Assembly: GCA_019423005.1 (NCBI GenBank)
Contig: JAHZCF010000067.1
Coordinates: 1 to 14,442 of the forward strand
From: Haemophilus sp.
GTDB lineage: Bacteria; Pseudomonadota; Gammaproteobacteria; Enterobacterales; Pasteurellaceae
DNA: 14,442 nucleotides
Direction of reading: 5' to 3'
A program made the translations under genes and the position numbers. How positions within the stretch are numbered: the first letter of the stretch is position 1; each line of letters begins with the position of its first letter. Below are positions 6,821-11,996 of the stretch, in pieces. The notes below the pieces were generated by a model. It saw nothing but the letters and a program-made list of their open reading frames with translations, ran no database searches and was not told the DNA's origin.

Positions 6821-7405
6821 CTAATAATAAGAATGTTCACCACGTTGGTGTTCTGTTACATCTCTTGCACCTTTTAATTCATTTGGGAAGAGCGAAACTA
6901 ACTGTTTTTCTACCCCGTCTTTTAGGGTGACATCAACCATTGAACAACCATTACAGCCACCACCAAATTGTAGAACTGCATAACCGTCATCGGTAATTTC
7001 AATTAACGTGATTTTACCGCCATGGCTGGCTAATTGTGGGTTAATTTGTGTTTGGATCACGTACTCTACGCGCTCAATTAAAGGCGCATCATCTGCAACT
7101 TTACGCATTTTTGCGTTAGGTGCTTTTAACGTGAGTTGAGCACCAAGCTCTTCGGTTACATAATCAATTTCTGCATCTTCTAAAAACGGTAAACTGATTT
7201 CATCTACAAATGCTGAAAAAGTATCGTATTTCATTTCGGTATCAGTTGCCTCAACTGAATTTGGCGGGCAATAGGACACGCCACATTCTGCTCCAGGAGT
7301 ACCAGGATTCACGACAAAAATACGAATATTTGTACCTTCTTCTTGTGTATCTAAAAGTTTCCGAAAATGTGCTTGAGCAGCATCTGAAATAAAAATTTGT
7401 TCCAT
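6821..7405 (-). CDS. nfuA: Fe-S biogenesis protein NfuA
   Basis: This is a cytosolic Fe-S cluster carrier that binds a [4Fe-4S] cluster at a dimer interface and passes it to client enzymes, including under oxidative stress or iron limitation. It has 194 residues (E. coli 191). The N-terminal part is a degenerate A-type (HesB-like) domain, ~1-95, with C41 and C46 in a CGVSYC context. The C-terminal Nfu domain, ~105-185, has the cluster-binding CNGC (C151, C154) in FGGGCNGCSMVDVTLKDGVE. The start follows AGGACT at a normal distance. It lies 115 bp downstream of comF with no convincing terminator between, so com operon read-through is possible in addition to any promoter of its own. This order matches the unnamed gene that follows comF in H. 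influenzae. Confidence 0.96.
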   Translation of the reverse strand: MEQIFISDAAQAHFRKLLDTQEEGTNIRIFVVNPGTPGAECGVSYCPPNSVEATDTEMKYDTFSAFVDEISLPFLEDAEIDYVTEELGAQLTLKAPNAKMRKVADDAPLIERVEYVIQTQINPQLASHGGKITLIEITDDGYAVLQFGGGCNGCSMVDVTLKDGVEKQLVSLFPNELKGARDVTEHQRGEHSYY

Positions 7406-7520
7406 AAATAAAGTCCTAATACTTGATGCAATATATCGGGAATGATACTCCTATACGGCAATTTTTTCTACATTTATTCCTATTTTTATAGATATAGGTA
7501 AATCCTATCCTTAACAGATT

Positions 7521-8210
7521 TTAGGCTCGAGCTAAGCCCCATACTTGAATTTCTTTTACACCTAATTTTCGAAGTTGTTTGGCTATTTCTGCCAACGTTG
7601 AACCAGTTGTAATCACATCATCTACCAAAGCAACGCGTTCATAAGGAAAAGGCTTTTTGGTATTCACTGCAAAAGCATTTTTAAGATTGTGTCGTCGATC
7701 TTTCGCGGTTAAACCTCGCTGAGTATGGGTATGTTTAATCCGTTTCACCACATGATGACAGTTAGGCACATCACACCAGCGACTTAACCAGTTCGCTAAT
7801 AAATCAGCTTGGTTGTAGCCCCGTTGCCATTGTCGAAAATGATATAACGGTACGGGAATAATCGCCTGTGGCAGCAAGAGCCCATGTGTTCGTCTCGCCT
7901 CTCGTACCGCAAGATAAAGCAAACGTGATAAACTGCGATCTAACCAAAACTGTTTTTGGAATTTAAAACGATGAATAAGTGAAGAAAGCGGTTCGAGATA
8001 ATGCCCAATAATCACAATACGATCCCAAGCGGGTTCATTTCTCAAACAATGTCCACAGCCCATTGCATAATACTGCAAGGGTGAACCACACCGCCCACAA
8101 TAAGGGAAAGTTTTAATCTGATTCTGACATCGACTACACAATCCATTTCGACCTAGATGAATAGATCGCTTGCAATGCACACAACTAAACTGAAAAAAAT
8201 GGGAAAACAT
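7521..8210 (-). CDS. comF: Competence protein ComF (phosphoribosyltransferase-like)
   Basis: This is the last com gene, a cytosolic protein required for transformation and thought to act on incoming single-stranded DNA after uptake. It has 229 residues. The N-terminal ~60 residues hold two zinc-ribbon-like cysteine sets: C10/C13 with C25/C28, and C38/C41 with C52/C55. The rest is a type I phosphoribosyltransferase fold with IIPVPLYHFRQWQRGYNQADLL (~117-138) and a PRPP-loop VALVDDVITTGST at 193-205, closely like E. coli GntX/YhgH. The ATG at 8208 has a poor local Shine-Dalgarno. The nearest purine block (AAAGGCGG) is ~12 nt or more upstream, overlapping the comE stop, so translation may depend on coupling. 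The gap to comE is 18 bp. Confidence 0.94.
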   Translation of the reverse strand: MFSHFFQFSCVHCKRSIHLGRNGLCSRCQNQIKTFPYCGRCGSPLQYYAMGCGHCLRNEPAWDRIVIIGHYLEPLSSLIHRFKFQKQFWLDRSLSRLLYLAVREARRTHGLLLPQAIIPVPLYHFRQWQRGYNQADLLANWLSRWCDVPNCHHVVKRIKHTHTQRGLTAKDRRHNLKNAFAVNTKKPFPYERVALVDDVITTGSTLAEIAKQLRKLGVKEIQVWGLARA

Positions 8211-8215
8211 AAGAG

Positions 8216-8230
8216 AAATTGACCGCCTTT
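8216..8230 (-). repeat. Eroded uptake sequence at the comE/comF junction
   Basis: On the minus strand this reads AAAGGCGGTCAATTT, identical to an extended USS (AAAGTGCGGT + CAATTT) except for one missing T. It overlaps the last A's of the comE stop region and is the only purine-rich block ahead of comF. Confidence 0.6.
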
Positions 8231-9611
8231 ATTTTTTCACTTTTTCAACTTGCTTAAAATGCTTTTCTTTTTTAGCCATCTCCATTCTTTCACCTTGTTT
8301 CAAAATATGAGGGGTCACAAAAATGACGAGTTCTCGTTTTTGATGACGTTCACTTTCCTTACTAAATAAGCGCTTAATACCGGGAATATCACCTAATAAT
8401 GGTACTTTATCGACACCTTTTGTGATCGTATCGTGAAATACACCACCCAATACAATCGTTTCGCCATCTTTAGCAAACACTTGCGTATTAATTTCTTGTT
8501 TATCAATGGATACGACTTCATTTTGCCCATAAGCCACACGATTCCCTGGAGAATTTTGACTCACTAATAAATCCAATAAAATATTATTATCCTTCGAAAT
8601 ATGCGGCGTGACTTCTAATCCCAACACCGCTTCTCGAAATTCCACTGATTGAGTGTCATTTTTCCCATTTGTCACCACATAAGGAATTTCTGTCCCTTGT
8701 TTGATGCTTGCACTTTTCTTATTGGTCGTGAGTAAGCGAGGGCTCGCTATAATTTCTACGTTATTTTCACGCTCAAGTGCGGTCAATTCTAAGTCTAATA
8801 ATCGGCCATTAATTTTAGCGACTTGAAGAGCCAATGAGCCAGCTGGCGTGACCGTTGTCGCAAAATTTACATTTAAATTATCACTGATATGACTAAACCC
8901 ATTCGCATCTAGGCTGCCACTCACTCGATGTGCTGCCTCAGTAGGGTTAAAAATACCCCAACGCACACCTAATTCTTTTAGGCTTTCATCAGTAATCGTC
9001 ACAATACGTGCTTCAATGACAATTTGTTCAATCGGTTTATCCAGCTCTGCAATCAATTTTTTAATATTTTTGAGTGAACGTGCATCATCCTGAATCAGTA
9101 ATACATTGCTTCGGTCATCAAAGGTAATGGTGCCACTAGGTGAAAGCAAAGAACCGCTACCTGTGGTTAAGGACTTCATCACATCAGAGGCCTTGGCAAA
9201 ATGCAGTTTAACCGTTGTACTCACAAGAGGTATTTCACTAGGCAAACTTTCTCCGCTAATTGCCATAGGTTCTGTCATTTTCTCTGCATATTGCTCATGT
9301 TGAGAAGGCTTACCCAAATAATAAATATCATTTTCTTGATAAAAAGAGAGCCCTTTGATTTTTGCTACAGAACGCAATAAACGATCAAAATCTACATTAT
9401 CCAATTGCAATGAAAGCGTTCCCTCTAATTCATCATCAATCATTAAATTAGTATTTTGCTCAAGAGCAAGTTGTTGGAGTGTCGCCACCATGGGAGCTTG
9501 TTTTAAGCGAAGTGAAAATACGCGATTCTCTGCCGCTGAGTAAGTTGTCCATAGGATCAAAAAACACATTAAAAACTGACCGCACTTTGTTTTTATTTTC
9601 TGCTTTATCAT
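8229..9611 (-). CDS. comE: Competence secretin ComE (PilQ-like outer-membrane pore)
   Basis: This is an outer-membrane secretin, the gate through which the type IV pilus and donor DNA pass. It has 460 residues. A signal peptide is visible at ~1-27 (basic start, hydrophobic LMCFLILW, likely cut after TYSA). An STN/N0 domain (~32-98) and an N1 domain (~131-200, VKLHFAKASDVMKSL) follow. The secretin core (~205-440) has family motifs IIASPRLLTTNKKSA (~287-301), VPLLGDIPGIKRLF (403-416) and ELVIFVTPHIL (427-437), then a lysine-rich tail. It is shorter than many PilQ proteins and lacks AMIN domains. It starts 1 bp after the comD stop. Two uptake sequences lie in it, one in the signal peptide. Confidence 0.96.
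   Translation of the reverse strand: MIKQKIKTKCGQFLMCFLILWTTYSAAENRVFSLRLKQAPMVATLQQLALEQNTNLMIDDELEGTLSLQLDNVDFDRLLRSVAKIKGLSFYQENDIYYLGKPSQHEQYAEKMTEPMAISGESLPSEIPLVSTTVKLHFAKASDVMKSLTTGSGSLLSPSGTITFDDRSNVLLIQDDARSLKNIKKLIAELDKPIEQIVIEARIVTITDESLKELGVRWGIFNPTEAAHRVSGSLDANGFSHISDNLNVNFATTVTPAGSLALQVAKINGRLLDLELTALERENNVEIIASPRLLTTNKKSASIKQGTEIPYVVTNGKNDTQSVEFREAVLGLEVTPHISKDNNILLDLLVSQNSPGNRVAYGQNEVVSIDKQEINTQVFAKDGETIVLGGVFHDTITKGVDKVPLLGDIPGIKRLFSKESERHQKRELVIFVTPHILKQGERMEMAKKEKHFKQVEKVKK
8775..8783 (+). repeat. DNA uptake signal inside comE
   Basis: Exact AAGTGCGGT followed by CAATTCT. On the coding (minus) strand it encodes Thr-Ala-Leu in LELTALERE of the secretin core. Confidence 0.92.
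9579..9587 (-). repeat. DNA uptake signal inside the comE signal peptide
   Basis: Exact ACCGCACTT on the plus strand. In the comE frame it encodes Lys-Cys-Gly (residues 9-11) in the basic n-region of the signal peptide. Confidence 0.92.
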
Positions 9612-9612
9612 T

Positions 9613-9996
9613 TTAAAATCTCATTATGATTGAGGTCGTTTGTTCACATTGCCCAGGTTTATAACTTTGAAGCGTCACGCTGTTTTTACTCACTTTTTCG
9701 ATTAAATAGCCTTCTTTTCCAATCCTCTGCCCGACTTGAACAGACAGAATATGCCCATTATCATTAAATAACACTTCTGCCTGTTTACCATATTGCACGA
9801 CTCCAACAATATGTAGCTGAGCCAATGGGCGTTCCTCCGCCAGTCTCGGCTCCGAATACACGCAAGCCGACACCGGCGGTAGGGTGAGCCCCTCTTTTGG
9901 ATATTCAGTTTGTTCTCTTTGTTTACGATCAAAAGGATCTTGCGAAAATGTTGATACAGAAAAAAACGCTATCAAGATTAAGAAAAGCTTTTTCAT
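9613..9996 (-). CDS. comD: Competence protein ComD (PilP-like periplasmic protein)
   Basis: This is a small exported protein of the DNA-uptake/type IV pilus assembly, in the PilP position that links the PilN-PilO inner-membrane pair to the secretin. It has 127 residues. A clear signal peptide MKKLFLILIAFFSVSTFS is likely cut before QDPF; there is no lipobox cysteine, unlike classical PilP. After a proline-rich linker comes a small beta domain (~58-125) with the PilP-type run IVGVVQYGKQAEVLFNDNG and VQVGQRIGKEGYLIEKV. C45 and C117 are the only cysteines and could form a disulfide bond. The start overlaps the comC stop by one base (TAATG), implying coupling. Assignment rests on position plus weak PilP resemblance. 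Confidence 0.9.
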   Translation of the reverse strand: MKKLFLILIAFFSVSTFSQDPFDRKQREQTEYPKEGLTLPPVSACVYSEPRLAEERPLAQLHIVGVVQYGKQAEVLFNDNGHILSVQVGQRIGKEGYLIEKVSKNSVTLQSYKPGQCEQTTSIIMRF

Positions 9997-10538
9997 TATT
10001 TGTCCTTATTTAATTGGAAAATTAACTCACATGTAATAGAAGCATTTTCCTCTTCATCTAATTTCTCAATGTTTAATTGAGTTAAAGAAAGTGTAGGAAC
10101 ATCATTTAAAAGTGCGGTCAAAAATTGCTGCAAATCGACAAAATAGCCTTGCAATGACAAATGCAACAAAGTATGTTGAGAAAAATCCCAACGTAAATCC
10201 AACGCTCGAAGTCGCCCATTTAACAACGCCTGTACATGCTGATTAATCGGCAATACAGAATTAGCTAATTCTGGAGAAAGTTGTCGGCTGTCTGACTTTT
10301 GCCTTAAGGTTTGTAAAATCTTTTCCTGTTTATCCCACTCTTGCTGCTGCAAACTCAATTCTGCGTCAAGTCGATGTCGTTCGTTGCTATTTTCAACGTA
10401 ACGAAAAACAGGTAAAAAAATGACCGCACTTAGTGCACTCAACCAAAAGATAGCATGCACCATTTGAGATAATCGAAGCCATTTCCCCAACCAACCTTGT
10501 GCAGTTTTTTGAACAATCTCATCGATAAGATTCTTCAT
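9996..10538 (-). CDS. comC: Competence protein ComC (PilO-like inner-membrane protein)
   Basis: This is a bitopic inner-membrane protein of the pilus alignment complex, expected to pair with ComB. It has 180 residues. A cytosolic N-terminus of ~25 residues is followed by one membrane helix at ~26-46 (MVHAIFWLSALSAVIFLPVF), a predicted coiled coil at ~50-85 rich in Glu/Gln/Leu, and a C-terminal ferredoxin-like periplasmic domain (~100-178, with LHLSLQGYFVDLQQFLTALL, a typical PilO feature). It starts by ATGA overlap with the comB stop and ends by TAATG overlap with comD. It carries two intact uptake sequences, one in the membrane helix and one in the periplasmic domain. Confidence 0.93.
   Translation of the reverse strand: MKNLIDEIVQKTAQGWLGKWLRLSQMVHAIFWLSALSAVIFLPVFRYVENSNERHRLDAELSLQQQEWDKQEKILQTLRQKSDSRQLSPELANSVLPINQHVQALLNGRLRALDLRWDFSQHTLLHLSLQGYFVDLQQFLTALLNDVPTLSLTQLNIEKLDEEENASITCELIFQLNKDK
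10110..10118 (+). repeat. DNA uptake signal inside comC (3' copy)
   Basis: Exact AAGTGCGGT followed by CAAAAATT. On the coding strand it encodes Thr-Ala-Leu in FLTALLND of the periplasmic domain. Confidence 0.92.
10423..10431 (-). repeat. DNA uptake signal inside comC (5' copy)
   Basis: Exact ACCGCACTT preceded by an A-rich run. In the comC frame it encodes Ser-Ala-Val within the membrane helix (LSALSAVIFLP). Confidence 0.92.
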
Positions 10539-11047
10539 TGCTCAGACTCCAATAACTGAATATCAAATTGAAAGAATAACTGTTGTTGCACTGGTTGAAA
10601 CTTGGTCAAATTAACCTCTGTAAAATGATGTTTAAGAAATTGATGTATCGCTTCAAATTCTTGTTGATTTTCCGTCATGCCAGAAAGGGCAACTTGCTTA
10701 GCATTGAGCGTAAATACATCTAACTCACCTTGTTGTAATGGTAACTCACTTAATAAGTTAAGCATCCGATACACATATTCTGTATCCATTTCTGTCAGCT
10801 CATTCATTTCTTTCAGGTTACTTTGTAGTTGCTGAACTTGAATATGTTTCTTATGGACTTGATTGGTGATTTGTGCGAGTTTTTCTTTTGTCTGATTTAG
10901 CACATACACTTGTTGTTCATTAAGATGACTCAAGCCAAAGACAATCAACACTGAGCAAGCTAGCCAAATTAAACCTTGCCACATAAAGCGCTTAAAAGCC
11001 TTTTGATGTTGTTCTAAGCGCCAAGGCAATAAATTAAGGCTTAACAT
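10535..11047 (-). CDS. comB: Competence protein ComB (PilN-like inner-membrane protein)
   Basis: This is a bitopic inner-membrane protein whose short cytosolic N-terminus is expected to bind the PilM-like ComA; it has 170 residues from the chosen start. It opens with LNLLPWR, the PilN hallmark (PilM-binding NLLPWR), then a membrane helix at ~22-41 (MWQGLIWLACSVLIVFGLSH), a coiled coil at ~43-90 and a periplasmic ferredoxin-like domain. Three in-frame starts lie in a row (GTG 11053, ATG 11050, ATG 11047). The third has the best spacing (7 nt) from GGGAG and the usual N-terminus, so I chose it. The start lies inside the end of comA (14-bp overlap) and the stop overlaps comC as ATGA. Confidence 0.93.
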   Translation of the reverse strand: MLSLNLLPWRLEQHQKAFKRFMWQGLIWLACSVLIVFGLSHLNEQQVYVLNQTKEKLAQITNQVHKKHIQVQQLQSNLKEMNELTEMDTEYVYRMLNLLSELPLQQGELDVFTLNAKQVALSGMTENQQEFEAIHQFLKHHFTEVNLTKFQPVQQQLFFQFDIQLLESEQ

Positions 11048-11882
11048 CATCACTCTCCCGATTAATTGGAGGCAAAAGTGCGGGTGTTTTTGAGGATAAA
11101 TCCACTAGCTTTAAATCGGTTTGCCACAGTGCATTACCTAAAGCGATGAAAGGTAAATCTGTTTCGATGCGTTGCCAATCCTGAGGCAGTGATTCTATCG
11201 TGCGTGAATTCAATATATCTGGCGTTTGATACACATAAACCTGTTCTATCGTTTCGGGAAAGCGTTGGATAAATTGTTGATAAAGCTCAGATAAATCACT
11301 TTGAGATTGCAAAACTTGTCGTTGTTGTAAGCGTTCACAAACAGCGAGACAACCTTGTTGATCTTGATATAAAAATAAAGTGTTAATCGGCTCTTGCCCT
11401 AAAATGACATAAAATGCGCGTAAAATACTGTGATTCAGTAAATCAAGTGCGGTCAATTTTAGCGGCAAATATTTTGCTAATTCCGCTTTAGCGCTTTCTT
11501 GTCGAATCGCCGTGATATCCAAACGAAAACCTTGTTTTAATGGCGTGGTCAGATAATCAAACCATAATTCATCCAACGGAATCGGTAATTCTTTTTGCAA
11601 AATGAAACGACATTGTTGCTCACACTCCTGAGCATTGAGTGTTTGCGGTAAAATAAGCGTTTTAGACCAAGTTAAATGGGGTGAAATGGCGCCGATAAAA
11701 CAACATTGGTTCGTTTTTTGTGGTAAATGAGGCAATAACTGGGAAAAAATGTCCTTTTGTTGTCCATTCAAGCAAATAGATTGAACTTTGTTGAATTCAT
11801 CTAGCCAAACAAAATAGAGGTTATCTTGTTGTTTACTCACACCAATTTGTTGTTTTCGCTGCTTTCTATGAGCAATTCCCAT
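11034..11882 (-). CDS. comA: Competence protein ComA (PilM-like cytosolic protein)
   Basis: This is the first gene of the com operon, a cytosolic actin-like-fold protein in the PilM position that docks on the N-terminus of ComB and links the pilus motor to the envelope complex. It has 282 residues, shorter and more divergent than typical PilM (~350), and I see no clear nucleotide-binding signature. There is no signal peptide or membrane segment. The N-terminus is basic (HRKQRKQQIGVSKQQ) and precedes a first beta strand, DNLYFVWLDEF. The ATG is supported by AGGAA at a normal distance. Identity comes mainly from its place in the intact comABCDEF order opposite ponA. One intact and one degenerate uptake sequence lie in it. 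Confidence 0.93.
   Translation of the reverse strand: MGIAHRKQRKQQIGVSKQQDNLYFVWLDEFNKVQSICLNGQQKDIFSQLLPHLPQKTNQCCFIGAISPHLTWSKTLILPQTLNAQECEQQCRFILQKELPIPLDELWFDYLTTPLKQGFRLDITAIRQESAKAELAKYLPLKLTALDLLNHSILRAFYVILGQEPINTLFLYQDQQGCLAVCERLQQRQVLQSQSDLSELYQQFIQRFPETIEQVYVYQTPDILNSRTIESLPQDWQRIETDLPFIALGNALWQTDLKLVDLSSKTPALLPPINRESDDVKP
11445..11453 (+). repeat. DNA uptake signal inside comA
   Basis: Exact AAGTGCGGT followed by CAATTTT. On the coding strand it encodes Thr-Ala-Leu in KLTALDLL. Confidence 0.92.
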
Positions 11883-11931
11883 ATTCTTTCCTATTCTTTA
11901 AGGGATTAATCTTTTATACTTAGCAGCCAAA

Positions 11932-11937
11932 ATCATA
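11932..11937 (-). promoter_or_regulatory. Putative comA -10 hexamer
   Basis: On the minus strand this reads TATGAT (one mismatch to TATAAT). Its first base is 48.5 bp from the CRE centre, the same distance as at comM. The -35 slot 17 bp upstream (ATGAAT) is weak, as expected for an activator-dependent promoter. The predicted leader is ~43 nt. Confidence 0.6.
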
Positions 11938-11974
11938 ATTTTGATTTTTTGAATATTCATTAAACCAGAGAGAA

Positions 11975-11996
11975 TTTTACGATGCGGATCGCAAAA
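11975..11996 (-). promoter_or_regulatory. Competence regulatory element (CRP-S/CRE) of the comA-F operon
   Basis: On the minus strand the 22-bp site has the left half TTTTGCGATC and the right half GCATCGTAAAA. The left half is an exact CRP-S half-site; the right differs by one core base (TCGTA for TCGCA). Its centre is ~103 bp upstream of the comA start. It covers the ponA start codon and its first five codons. Control by CRP with Sxy is inferred from the known Haemophilus competence regulon. Confidence 0.88.

Noticed and set aside
7432..7461. Possible nfuA promoter (TTGCCG and GATATA on the minus strand, 18-bp spacer)
   Set aside because: The -10 matches only half of the consensus. No clear IscR-type operator could be read either. 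Too weak to list.
7478..7510. Possible terminator after comF
   Set aside because: Short inverted repeats of 5-6 bp occur, but no T-run follows on the minus strand.
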